From: Streptomyces viridochromogenes
GTDB taxonomy: Bacteria; Actinomycetota; Actinomycetes; Streptomycetales; Streptomycetaceae
DNA: 64,000 nucleotides
Direction of reading: 5' to 3'
Assembly (NCBI RefSeq): GCF_001270495.1
Contig: NZ_LGUR01000117.1
Coordinates: 310,001-374,000 of the forward strand
Shown: positions 7,722 through 16,300 of the stretch, piece after piece
Position numbering within the stretch: the stretch's first letter is position 1
Layout: each line of letters starts with the position of its first letter
Translations under genes and position numbers: made by a program
The notes under the pieces: model-generated
The model's database searches: none
Told to the model about the DNA's origin: nothing
What the model saw: only the letters and a program-made list of their open reading frames with translations

Positions 7722-8510
7722 TCACTCCTCCACACTCTCCGCGGTCTCCGGGCTCGCCACGCCGGTCATGGTCCCCGCGGGCTCGGCGGGGCCCGGATCG
7801 ACGAAGCTGTACGGGGGCAGCGGGCCGTTGACGCGCAGGTCGAGGTGGGGGTGGCCCTTGCGGAGCTGTTCCACCGCGGTGAGGAAGGTCTCGACCCCCT
7901 CGCGGTCCACCAGGAACGACACGTTGGCGAGCCAGCCGCTGGAGTCGGGACCCACGCTGACGGCGTCCGCGGCGGGCTCCAGGGTGTGCTGGACGTCGGT
8001 CGCGTCCTCGGCCTCCTGGGCCTTGACCGCGGCGACCACCATCTCGCCGAGCCGGAGCCGTTCCTCGTACGTACCGCCGCCGGCCTGCCGGTTGGCCTCC
8101 GTGATGGCCCGGATCTCCGGGTTCTCGGACAGCACGCGGTGCAGCACGGCCTCTTCGGCGTGGCTGGCCTTGATGTTGTACTCGACCTTGCCGTCCAGGG
8201 CCGCGAGGCGTTCCTTGTAGTGCTCGGCGCGCTCGGCGAGGACTCCGGTGACCGTGTCGTCGTCGGGGGCGAGGCTCCCGAACCGCATGGGCAGCACGCA
8301 GCCGCCCGCACCCACCTCGGCGAGCACGTTCGAGTGGGCGAGCAGTTCCCTGCGCTTGGGGCGCAGCCCTTCGGGGGCGTCACTGACCAGGGCGGCCAGG
8401 CCACCTTCCTTCAGTACCCGGATCGGGCTCGGCGGGTCGCCGACGCCGCCCACGGCGCTCGGAAGTGAGGGGTGCGAGCTCGCGGTGATGCCGTACACGT
8501 ACGTGCTCAC
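7722..8510 (-). CDS. gvpF: Gas vesicle protein GvpF
   Basis: 262 aa from GTG at 8510, which overlaps the gvpA stop (GTGA). N-terminus STYVYGITA and C-terminal LRVNGPLPPYSFVD are GvpF/L family ends; RFGSLAPDDDTV and DGKVEYNIKA are internal family motifs. GvpF contacts GvpA and is thought to nucleate the vesicle. Together with gvpL the cluster has two family members, as in other Streptomyces clusters. Confidence 0.92.
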   Translation of the reverse strand: MSTYVYGITASSHPSLPSAVGGVGDPPSPIRVLKEGGLAALVSDAPEGLRPKRRELLAHSNVLAEVGAGGCVLPMRFGSLAPDDDTVTGVLAERAEHYKERLAALDGKVEYNIKASHAEEAVLHRVLSENPEIRAITEANRQAGGGTYEERLRLGEMVVAAVKAQEAEDATDVQHTLEPAADAVSVGPDSSGWLANVSFLVDREGVETFLTAVEQLRKGHPHLDLRVNGPLPPYSFVDPGPAEPAGTMTGVASPETAESVEE

Positions 8511-8941
8511 TCCTGCTCCTCCTTCCGGCGCGACGCGGTGGCCTTGCGGGCGCGCGGCTTCGGCTGGGCCTCGCCTTCGTCCCGTTCGTCCCGCGCCTGC
8601 TTGAAGGCGTCGGAGATGGTCTCGGCGGCGCCGGACAACGCCCCCTTGGACTTGCCGCGCGCGCCGGACTCGGTCATCTCGCCGACGAGGTCGGGCAGAC
8701 CCGGGTTCTTGCGCGGGCCGGCCTCCAGGTCGAGCCGGTTGCACGCTTCGGCGAAGCGGAGATAGGTGTCGACGCTGGCGACGACGACCCGTACGTCGAT
8801 CTTCAGGATCTCGATGCCGACGAGGGAGACCCGTACGAACGCGTCGATGACCAGCCCCCTGTCGAGGACGAGCTCCAGGACGTCGTAGAGGCCGCTGCTG
8901 CCGCCTCCGCCTCCGGTCTGCTGTGCCGGGACAACGGTCAT
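8507..8941 (-). CDS. gvpA: Gas vesicle structural protein GvpA
   Basis: 144 aa. GvpA core GLYDVLELVLDRGLVIDAFV and SLVGIEILKIDVRVVVASVD then TYLRFAEACNRLDLE, the residues that build the vesicle wall. Unlike the roughly 70-aa GvpA of cyanobacteria, it carries a 65-residue hydrophilic C-terminal extension rich in Lys/Arg/Glu. Such long GvpA forms are typical of Streptomyces, where vesicles are rarely observed. It follows gvpO by about 110 nt, so it may also have its own promoter in 8942-9053. Confidence 0.9.
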   Translation of the reverse strand: MTVVPAQQTGGGGGSSGLYDVLELVLDRGLVIDAFVRVSLVGIEILKIDVRVVVASVDTYLRFAEACNRLDLEAGPRKNPGLPDLVGEMTESGARGKSKGALSGAAETISDAFKQARDERDEGEAQPKPRARKATASRRKEEQE

Positions 8942-9053
8942 GCCGGCCGTTCCTCCTTGTCTGGGGATCTTGTTTGGGGATCTTGTTGGGGACGGTGTCT
9001 GGGGATGGCGTGACGGGCGTGGGTGGGCGGCTCGGGGGTGCGGTGAACGTCCC

Positions 9054-9386
9054 CTAACGGCCGCCGGACCTGTGTGCGTCGGACCGTCCGCGTTCGTAGC
9101 GGCGGACCCGGCGGTAGCCGGTGAGCTGCCCCTGGGGGTCGAGATCCACCTGGTAGCTCGCCATCAGGCTCATCGTGTCGGGGACACGGGCCAGCTCCAG
9201 GACCTCGATCTCCAGCACCCAGCCGTCCTCGGTCTGTTCGAACGAGGACACGGTCTCCGCCGCCTTGCCGGTGAGCTCGGCGAGCTGGGCCCGCGCCTGG
9301 CGCAGGACCTCCATCGGGCTCGGCATGTCGTCCGCCCCGCCCTGTCGTTGTCTGGATGATTTGCGTGAGTTCTGTGAATCAGTCAT
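9054..9386 (-). CDS. gvpO: Gas vesicle protein GvpO
   Basis: 110 aa. Helical start, then VLRQARAQLAELTGKAAETV, EDGWVLEIEVLELARVPDTM and LMASYQVDLDPQGQLTGYRR, with a final YxRxR motif, all characteristic of GvpO. It heads the ten-gene gvp cluster. The ATG at 9386 follows GGGAGG. Only 60 nt separate it from the end of the LigD-like gene, so read-through from the transketolase operon is possible. Confidence 0.9.
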   Translation of the reverse strand: MTDSQNSRKSSRQRQGGADDMPSPMEVLRQARAQLAELTGKAAETVSSFEQTEDGWVLEIEVLELARVPDTMSLMASYQVDLDPQGQLTGYRRVRRYERGRSDAHRSGGR

Positions 9387-9446
9387 GGGCGCCTCCCACG
9401 GCGAGTGGCCCGGAAGGCCTTGGCCAAACCCATGAGTTCGCTTGTG

Positions 9447-10376
9447 TCAGCCACGCAGTGCGTCGAGCCTGCGCCGGGCGGGCCCGAGGGCGCGGGGACG
9501 GCTCATCACCCCCGCCCAGGGGTTGGTGCGGGCCTGGTCCACGGCATCCGCGATGGTCCAGCGGCGGGCGTCGAGGTCCGGGTCGTCCAGCTCGGCCCAG
9601 GTGAGGGGCGTGGCCACGGGGGCGCCGGGCCGGGGGCGCACGGTGAAGGGCGCGACCGCCGTCTGGGCGTAGGCGTTGCGCTGCACGTCCAGGTAGAGAC
9701 GGTCACCGCGGTCCTTCTTGCGGGCGGCGGTGGTGAGCCGGTCCGGGTGGGCCTCGACGAGGGTGTCGGCGACGTCCCGGGCGAACTCGCGTACCTGGTC
9801 GAAGTCCTGCTCCCCCTTCAGCGGTACGACGACATGCAGGCCACGTGACCCGGTCGTCATGAGCGCCGACGGCAGCTTCAACGCGTCGAGCAGTTCGCCG
9901 AGCAGCCCGGCCGCCTCCCGCACCTGCGCGAAGTCGTCCTCGGCCGGATCGAGGTCGAAGACCATCCGGTCGGGGAAGTCGATGCGATCCGTGCGCGACA
10001 GCCAGCGGTGCAGGGTGAGACACGCCTGGTCGGCGAGGTAGACGAGGGTCGCGACGTCGTCGCAGACCGTGTGGCGGACGGTGCCGTCCTCCTTGGCCAC
10101 CTCGACCCGGGTGATCCAGTCCGGGTAGTGCTCCGGGGTGTTCTTCTGCATGAACTGCGGTCCGTCGACGCCGTCGGGGTGCCGTTCCAGCATCAGCGGA
10201 CGGCCGCGCAGATGCGGCAGCATGAACTCGGCGACGGACCGGTAGTAGTCGACGAGGTCGCCCTTGGTGTACTCCTTGGCGCCCCCGTCACCGGGAAAGA
10301 GCACCTTGTCGACGCGCTTGACCTCGACGGTACGGCGGCCCGCCCGCACCTGTTTCGTGCCGTCGCCGCCGGTCAC
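9447..10376 (-). CDS. LigD-type primase-polymerase domain protein
   Basis: 309 aa from GTG at 10376. Homologous to the polymerase domain of bacterial NHEJ ligase D: MLERHPDGVDGPQFMQKN near residue 62, catalytic DLDP at residues 141-144 and GSRGLH at 176-181, with YLDVQRNAYAQTAVAP near the end. Ligase and phosphoesterase domains are absent, so it is a stand-alone archaeo-eukaryotic primase-like polymerase. No Ku gene is visible nearby. Its start overlaps the transketolase stop by 4 bp (GTGA). Confidence 0.88.
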   Translation of the reverse strand: MTGGDGTKQVRAGRRTVEVKRVDKVLFPGDGGAKEYTKGDLVDYYRSVAEFMLPHLRGRPLMLERHPDGVDGPQFMQKNTPEHYPDWITRVEVAKEDGTVRHTVCDDVATLVYLADQACLTLHRWLSRTDRIDFPDRMVFDLDPAEDDFAQVREAAGLLGELLDALKLPSALMTTGSRGLHVVVPLKGEQDFDQVREFARDVADTLVEAHPDRLTTAARKKDRGDRLYLDVQRNAYAQTAVAPFTVRPRPGAPVATPLTWAELDDPDLDARRWTIADAVDQARTNPWAGVMSRPRALGPARRRLDALRG

Positions 10377-12220
10377 CGTACGACCGCCTCCTCCACCAGC
10401 AGTTTCCCCGCGGCGGCGATGGACGCGGCGTCGATGCCCGCGGCGTGCAGCTGCTCGTCCGGCGAGGCCGAACCGGGCATCCTGCGGACGGCGAGGCGCA
10501 CCAGGCGCGGCACCGGGCGCCCGTCGAGGAAGGCGTCGAGGACGGCGTCGCCGAGGCCGCCCTCCTCGTGGTGGTCCTCCACGGTGAGCAGGCAGCCGGT
10601 CTCCTCGGCGGCCCGGCGCAGGGTGGCCCGGTCGACGGGCTTGACCGAGTAGAGGTCGACGACCCTGACCTGGATGCCGTCGCGGTCCAGCGCGTCGGCG
10701 GCGGCGAGTGCCTCGTGCACGGTGACGCCGGCCGCGACGACGGTCAGCCGGTCGCGGTCGCTGGAGCGCAGCACCTTGCAGCCGCCGACGGGGAACTCCT
10801 CGTCGGGGCCGTAGATCACCGGGGCGGCGCCGCGCGAGGTGCGCAGATAGCGGACGCCGTCGAGACCCGCCATGGCGGCGACGAGCTGCGCGGTCTGGTT
10901 GGCGTCACACGGGTAGAGCACGGTCGAGCCGTGCACGGCCCGCATCATCGCCAGGTCCTCCAGGCCCATCTGGCTCGGCCCGTCCTGTCCGATGGCGACG
11001 CCCGCGTGCGAGCCGACGAGGTTGATGCCGACACCGCTGACCGACGCCATGCGCACGAAGTCGTGGGCGCGGGTGAGGAAGGCCGCGAAGGTGGAGGCGT
11101 ACGGCACCCAGCCGCGCGTCGCGAGCCCCACGGCCGCGGCGACCAGCTGCTGTTCGGCGATGTAGCACTCGAAGAACCGGTCGGGGTGTGCCTTGGCGAA
11201 GAACTCGGCGCGGGTGGAGTCGCTCACCTCGCCGTCGAGGGCGACGATGTCGCCGCGTCCGGTGCCGAGCGCGGCGAGCGCCTCGCCGTAGGCGTTGCGG
11301 GTGGCGACCTCCTCCCCCTTCTCCCAGCGGGGCAGTTCGAGGTGTCCGGCGGGCACGGCGTGCAGCATGCGGGTGGCGGGCGGCTCGTGGACCCGGACGC
11401 GCAGGTCACGCGGTCCGCCGAGTTCGGCGATGGCCTCGTCGGCGTCCGGCAGCGGCTTGCCGTGCAGTCCCTCGCGGTCCTCGACGGCGCCGACGCCCTT
11501 GCCCTTGAGGGTGCGGGCGAGGATCACGGTGGGCTGCCCGACGGTGGACCGGGCCTCCCCGTAGGCACGGTCGATGGCGTCCACGTCGTGCCCGTCGACC
11601 TCGACGGTGTGCCAGCCGAAGGCCTGGAAGCGGCGGGCGTAGGCGTCGAGGTCGTGCCCGTGCCGGGTCGGGCCGCGCTGGCCGAGCCGGTTCACGTCGA
11701 CGATCGCGGTGAGGTTGTCCAGATGCTCGTACGCCGCGTGCTCGGCGGCCTCCCACACGGATCCCTCGGCGAGCTCGCTGTCCCCGCACAGCACCCACAC
11801 CCGGTACCCGGTCCGGTCCAGCCGCTTCCCGGCCAGCGCGATGCCGACGCCGATCGGCAGGCCCTGCCCGAGCGAACCGGTCGCGGTCTCCACCCACGGC
11901 AGCCGCCGCGGCGTCGGATGCCCTTCGAGCCGGCTGCCGAGCTTGCGGAAGGTGACCAGTTCGCCGTCCTCGATGGCGTCCGCGGCCTTGTAGGCGGCGT
12001 AGAGGAGGGGTGAGGCGTGCCCCTTGGAGAGGACGAAGCGGTCGTTGCCGGGGTGGGCGGGGCGGTCGATGTCGTAGCGGAGGTGCTCCGCGAGGAGTAC
12101 GGCCATCAGATCCGCGGCGGACATCGACGACGTCGGATGCCCCGACCCCGCGGCGTCGGAGGCACGCACACTGTCCACGCGCAACTGCTGGGCCAGTTCG
12201 ACGAGTTCAGCGGTGTTCAT
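10373..12220 (-). CDS. Transketolase
   Basis: 615 aa. Thiamine-diphosphate motif CGDSELAEGSVWEAAEHAAY followed by VDVNRLGQ near residues 150-190; invariant SGHPTSS near residue 26 and KGHASPLLY near 75. The C-terminal half has IGQDGPSQMGLEDLAM and HHEEGGLGD. It transfers two-carbon ketol units in the pentose phosphate pathway. At about 615 aa it is shorter than E. coli TktA (about 660), as in actinobacterial accessory transketolases, so a second housekeeping copy elsewhere is likely. It overlaps the upstream flavoprotein gene by 14 bp. Confidence 0.93.
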   Translation of the reverse strand: MNTAELVELAQQLRVDSVRASDAAGSGHPTSSMSAADLMAVLLAEHLRYDIDRPAHPGNDRFVLSKGHASPLLYAAYKAADAIEDGELVTFRKLGSRLEGHPTPRRLPWVETATGSLGQGLPIGVGIALAGKRLDRTGYRVWVLCGDSELAEGSVWEAAEHAAYEHLDNLTAIVDVNRLGQRGPTRHGHDLDAYARRFQAFGWHTVEVDGHDVDAIDRAYGEARSTVGQPTVILARTLKGKGVGAVEDREGLHGKPLPDADEAIAELGGPRDLRVRVHEPPATRMLHAVPAGHLELPRWEKGEEVATRNAYGEALAALGTGRGDIVALDGEVSDSTRAEFFAKAHPDRFFECYIAEQQLVAAAVGLATRGWVPYASTFAAFLTRAHDFVRMASVSGVGINLVGSHAGVAIGQDGPSQMGLEDLAMMRAVHGSTVLYPCDANQTAQLVAAMAGLDGVRYLRTSRGAAPVIYGPDEEFPVGGCKVLRSSDRDRLTVVAAGVTVHEALAAADALDRDGIQVRVVDLYSVKPVDRATLRRAAEETGCLLTVEDHHEEGGLGDAVLDAFLDGRPVPRLVRLAVRRMPGSASPDEQLHAAGIDAASIAAAGKLLVEEAVVR

Positions 12221-13988
12221 GGGTGTCCTGGTCTCCTTCGGAAGGCTGGCGGGAGCGGGGTTCGGGGGCTATGGGGGCGTCCGGGTGCGGCTTGTGCACG
12301 GCCGGCGAGCCGGGCGGTGCTTCGTCGTCCGCGGAGGTACCGGGGTCCGGCCCACGGCCCGCGCGCAGATCGGGTCGCGTCACCGGGCCGGGCGGCTCGG
12401 GGTGCTTGCCGGCGTCGGGGTCCTGGACGGGGTCGGGCGGCTCGGACCCGGTTGCGGGGCCGGGCCCCGGACGCGTGGCGGGTTCACCGGCTGGCTGGTC
12501 CTTGGCCGGCGCGCCGCCGGGCTGGTTCTTGGCGGGTTCACCGCCAGGTTGGTTCTTCGCGGGCTCACCGCCGGGCCGGTTCTTCGCCGGCGCGCTGCTC
12601 GGCTGCCGCCCCTTCGCGGACTCGGGCTCGCGTCCGGACGATCCGGACTCCCCGGGATTCGGTCCCGCCGAGGGCGCCTTCTCCGGCCGCCCCGGCGTGC
12701 GCGCCAGCTCCGGGGAGGCGGTGTCCAGCGGCACCGACCACGAGCGAACCAGCCCCAACTGCACGGCCTGGCGCGGCAGTACGGCGTCCAGGAGCCAGTC
12801 GGCGGCGACGCGTACGCGGTTGCCGGGCATCGCGGCGAGGTGGTAGCCGCGGGTGACGGCGCCCGCCGCCACGCCGGACAGGTGGACGCCGAGCGGGTTG
12901 GCGGCCGCCTTGACGCCGCCGAGGTCCACGACGAAGCCCATGTCGCGGTGGCGGTAGGCGCGCCGCTCACCGAGGCCCAGGGACGCGGCGACGTTGTGGG
13001 CCACGGTCTTGCCCTGCCGCCAGGCATGCTGGGCCGTCATCGGCGTGTACTCTCCGGGCTTCTCCAGGTCGGGCACGGCGGCTCCGTCCCCCGCTGCGAA
13101 CACCTCGGGCCGGCCCGGCACCTGGAGGTGGGGGTCGACGAGGAGGCGGCCCCGCTCAAGGGGCAGGCCCAGGGACTCGGCGAGCGGGTCGGGCCGTACT
13201 CCGACGCACCACACCAGGGTGCGGGTGTCGACGAACTCGCCGTCGGTCAGCAACACCCCACCGTGTGTGGCCTCCTTCACGGAGGTGCCCATCCGTACGT
13301 CCACGCCCCGCTGCCGCAGCACCCGGTCGGCGGTGCGGGAGAGCCTCGGGTCCAGCTCGGGCAGGACGCGGTCGGCGATGTCGAGCAGCAGCCAGCGCGG
13401 CCGCATACCGGCCCGCAGAGGGTGTTTGCGCACCTGGGCGTCGGTGAAGAGCTGGCCCTGCGCGGCGACCTCCGTACCGGTGTATCCGGCACCTACGACG
13501 ACGAAAGTGCACCGCGCGGCGCAGCTCTTGGGGTCGTCGGCGGCCGCCAGCTCCACCTGCCGGGTCACGTGGTCGCGCAGGTACAGCGCCTCGGGCAGGC
13601 CGCGGAAGCCGTGCGCGTGCTCGGCGACGCCGGGGATGGGCAGCAGCTTGTTGACGCTGCCCGCGGCGAGGATCAGCCGGTCGAAGCGCAGGCTTCCGCC
13701 GTCGCCCTCGGGTCCGGTGTAGTGGACGGTGTGCCCGTCGAGGTCGATGGAGTCGGCCTCGCCCAGCACGAGCCGTACATGAGGCAGGGTGCCGGAGAGC
13801 GAGACGGTCACCCGGCGTGGTTCCAGGATGCCGGCGGCGACCTGGGGCAGCAGGGGCAGATACAGGAAGTAGTCGGTCGGGTTCAGCAGGGTGATGTCGG
13901 CCTTGTTCCGGGTGAGCCGGGACAGGGTGCGGGCCGCCCGGTACCCGGCGAATCCGGCGCCGACGATCACGATGCGGGGTCGACTCAC
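12207..13988 (-). CDS. NADH dehydrogenase-like (NDH-2) flavoprotein with Pro-rich tail
   Basis: 593 aa from GTG at 13988. Residues 1-400 are a two-dinucleotide-binding-domain flavoprotein: FAD site IVIVGAGFAG at 6-15, NAD site VVVGAGYTGTEVA near 165, and the FAD ribityl motif VFAAGDGAAVPD near 298. It resembles type II NADH dehydrogenases that pass electrons to menaquinone. Residues about 440-593 are a low-complexity tail with repeats of the type EPAKNQPGG, not part of the usual 400-460-aa family. The tail may be a disordered linker. It heads the directon continuing into transketolase, LigD-like and gvp genes. Confidence 0.88.
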   Translation of the reverse strand: MSRPRIVIVGAGFAGYRAARTLSRLTRNKADITLLNPTDYFLYLPLLPQVAAGILEPRRVTVSLSGTLPHVRLVLGEADSIDLDGHTVHYTGPEGDGGSLRFDRLILAAGSVNKLLPIPGVAEHAHGFRGLPEALYLRDHVTRQVELAAADDPKSCAARCTFVVVGAGYTGTEVAAQGQLFTDAQVRKHPLRAGMRPRWLLLDIADRVLPELDPRLSRTADRVLRQRGVDVRMGTSVKEATHGGVLLTDGEFVDTRTLVWCVGVRPDPLAESLGLPLERGRLLVDPHLQVPGRPEVFAAGDGAAVPDLEKPGEYTPMTAQHAWRQGKTVAHNVAASLGLGERRAYRHRDMGFVVDLGGVKAAANPLGVHLSGVAAGAVTRGYHLAAMPGNRVRVAADWLLDAVLPRQAVQLGLVRSWSVPLDTASPELARTPGRPEKAPSAGPNPGESGSSGREPESAKGRQPSSAPAKNRPGGEPAKNQPGGEPAKNQPGGAPAKDQPAGEPATRPGPGPATGSEPPDPVQDPDAGKHPEPPGPVTRPDLRAGRGPDPGTSADDEAPPGSPAVHKPHPDAPIAPEPRSRQPSEGDQDTHEHR

Positions 13989-14198
13989 GGTTTGCCTCCG
14001 GGGCTGTCGCGTACCTCGGGAGCCTTCCGCGTCCCCCTGGTCAAGGCCCCCAAACGTCGCCCCCCGGCCGGCGCCGGCTTCCGGAGCGCCGACCCGTACG
14101 TCCCGGTTCCGGGTCGGTTTCCCGCCTGGCCGCCGGGTACCCGGACGGCGACCCGTCCCCGCCGCCGACCCGACGCGGCAGTTCCGGAGGTGCCCCCC

Positions 14199-15155
14199 AT
14201 GCCCGAGTACGGCTATTTCCTGGCGTGCGAGGAGTTCCGTCCCGCCGAACTCGTCGAGCAGGCGAGGATGGCGGAGCAGGCCGGATTCCAGTCGCTGTGG
14301 ATCTCGGACCACTACCACCCGTGGAACGACGCGCAGGGCGAGAGCCCCTTCGTGTGGTCGGTGATCGGCGCGATCTCGGAGGCGGTGTCGCTGCCGGTCG
14401 AGACGGCCGTGACCTGCCCGACCGTGCGGATCCATCCGGCGGTGGTGGCGCAGGCCGCGGCGACCTCCGCGGTCATGACGAACGGCCGCTTCCGGCTCGG
14501 CGTCGGCTCGGGCGAAGCCCTCAACGAGCACGTCCTGGGTCATGTGTGGCCGCCCGCGAGCGTCCGTCTCGAGATGCTGGAGGAGGCGATCCTGATCATG
14601 CGCCGGCTGTTCACCGGCGAGGAGATCAGCCACTACGGCAGCCATTACCGGGTGGAGAACGCCCGCCTCTACACGGTCCCCGACGAACCGGTCCAGATCG
14701 ACATCTCCGGCTTCGGCCCGGCGGCGACGGCCCTGGCGGCCCGCGTCGGCGACGGCTTCATCACGATGATGCCGGACGAGGAGCTGGTCACCCAGTTCCG
14801 CAAGGGCGGCGGGCACGCCAAGCCGGTGATGGGCGGCACGAAGGTCTGCTACGGCACCGACCGCGACGACGCCGTACGCACGGTGCGGCGGCTGTGGTCC
14901 AACCAGCTGCTGCCCGGCGAGATGGCCCAGATCCTGCCCTCGCCGCGCCACTTCGAGCAGCTGGAACCGCTGGTCACCGAGCAGATGGTGAGCGAGAACA
15001 CGGTGTGCGGCGACGACGTCGACGAGCACGTGGCCGAGCTGAACGCCTTCGCCGACGCGGGCTTCGACCGGGTCTACGTCAGCCAGATCGGCCCCGATCA
15101 GCGCGGGTTCTTCGACTTCTACCGCACCAAGGTGCTGCCTCAGCTTCAGCCGTGA
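14199..15155 (+). CDS. F420-dependent luciferase-like oxidoreductase (G6PDH-like family)
   Basis: 318 aa. Bacterial luciferase-like TIM barrel: GYFLACEEFRPAELVEQARM, LWISDHYHPWN, GRFRLGVGSGEALNEHVLG and IDISGFGPAATALAARVGDG resemble F420-dependent glucose-6-phosphate dehydrogenases. The ATG at 14199 has GGAGG 7 nt upstream. Coenzyme F420 is made by streptomycetes, so hydride transfer to or from F420 is likely; the substrate cannot be fixed. It is divergent from the NDH-2 gene (210-nt gap) and 19 nt before the enolase-superfamily gene, so the two probably form an operon. Confidence 0.87.
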   Translation: MPEYGYFLACEEFRPAELVEQARMAEQAGFQSLWISDHYHPWNDAQGESPFVWSVIGAISEAVSLPVETAVTCPTVRIHPAVVAQAAATSAVMTNGRFRLGVGSGEALNEHVLGHVWPPASVRLEMLEEAILIMRRLFTGEEISHYGSHYRVENARLYTVPDEPVQIDISGFGPAATALAARVGDGFITMMPDEELVTQFRKGGGHAKPVMGGTKVCYGTDRDDAVRTVRRLWSNQLLPGEMAQILPSPRHFEQLEPLVTEQMVSENTVCGDDVDEHVAELNAFADAGFDRVYVSQIGPDQRGFFDFYRTKVLPQLQP

Positions 15156-15174
15156 CGAGGGGCGGGCCCACGCG

Positions 15175-16266
15175 ATGAAACTCCATCTCCCCGTCGTCTC
15201 CGTCTACACGGTGCCCACCGACGCCCCCGAGGCGGACGGCACCCTGGCCTGGAACTCCACGACCGTGGTGATCGCCGAGGTGACGGCGGGCGACGCGACC
15301 GGCACCGGCTGGACCTACGGCCCGGCGGCGGTCGGCGACTTCCTGCGCGACCACCTCGCGCCCCTCGTCGAGGGACGAGGCGCCCTGGACATCCCCGCCG
15401 CGCACGACGCGATGACCAGGGCGATCCGCAACGCGGGCCGCCCGGGCATCGCCGCGTGCGCGCTCTCGGCGCTGGACATCGCCCTGTGGGACCTCAAGGC
15501 CCGACTCCTCGAACTGCCCCTGGCCCGGCTGCTGGGCAGCTGCCGCGAACGCGTCCCCGTCTACGGCAGCGGAGGCTTCACGACGTACCACGACACGCAT
15601 CTGGCCGCGCAGTTGAACGGCTGGGTGCACGGCCAGCACATCCCGCGCGTGAAGATAAAGATCGGCGAGGACTGGGGCCGCGCGGCCCTGCGCGACGTGG
15701 CCCGGGTCCGGGCGGCCCGCCAGGTGATCGGCGTCGAGGCGGAGTTGTACGTGGACGCCAACGGCGCCTACACCCGCAAGCAGGCGATCCGCGTCGGTCA
15801 CGCCCTCGCCGAGCACGGCGTCGGCTGGTTCGAGGAGCCGGTGTCCTCGGACGACCTGACCGGGCTGCGGCTGATCCGCGACACCCTGCCGTGCGACGTC
15901 ACGGCCGGCGAATACGGCTACGACCTCCCGTACTTCGCCCGCATGATCGCCGCGGGCGCGGTCGACTGCCTCCAGATCGACGCGACCCGCTGCGGCGGCC
16001 TGACCGAGTTCCTGCGCGCCGCAGCCCTGGCCCAGGCCCACGGCCTGGAGGTCTCGGCCCACTGCGCACCGCACGCCCACGCCGCGGCGGCGGCCGCCCT
16101 GCCCAACCTGCGGCACATCGAGTGGTTCCACGACCACGTCCGCGTGGAGGACATGTTCTTCGACGGCGCCCTGGATCCCAGGGGCGGCACGATCACCCCG
16201 ACCCAGGGCCTCGGCCACGGGCTGACGCTGAGGGCGGAGGAGGTGCAGGAGTTCCGGGTCGGCTGA
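15175..16266 (+). CDS. Mandelate racemase/muconate lactonizing enzyme family protein
   Basis: 363 aa, enolase superfamily. The catalytic base motif KIKIG near residue 160, metal ligands in VDANG, FEEP and GEYGY, and the C-terminal HCAPH block are all present, so the enzyme should be active. These enzymes abstract an alpha-proton from a sugar acid or dipeptide to racemise or dehydrate it. The substrate is unknown. Located in a likely operon with the F420-type oxidoreductase, which hints at a two-step oxidation and dehydration of a sugar derivative. Confidence 0.88.
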   Translation: MKLHLPVVSVYTVPTDAPEADGTLAWNSTTVVIAEVTAGDATGTGWTYGPAAVGDFLRDHLAPLVEGRGALDIPAAHDAMTRAIRNAGRPGIAACALSALDIALWDLKARLLELPLARLLGSCRERVPVYGSGGFTTYHDTHLAAQLNGWVHGQHIPRVKIKIGEDWGRAALRDVARVRAARQVIGVEAELYVDANGAYTRKQAIRVGHALAEHGVGWFEEPVSSDDLTGLRLIRDTLPCDVTAGEYGYDLPYFARMIAAGAVDCLQIDATRCGGLTEFLRAAALAQAHGLEVSAHCAPHAHAAAAAALPNLRHIEWFHDHVRVEDMFFDGALDPRGGTITPTQGLGHGLTLRAEEVQEFRVG

Positions 16267-16300
16267 CACGGCCCATCGCGTCGCGGCAGCACCGGAGCGC

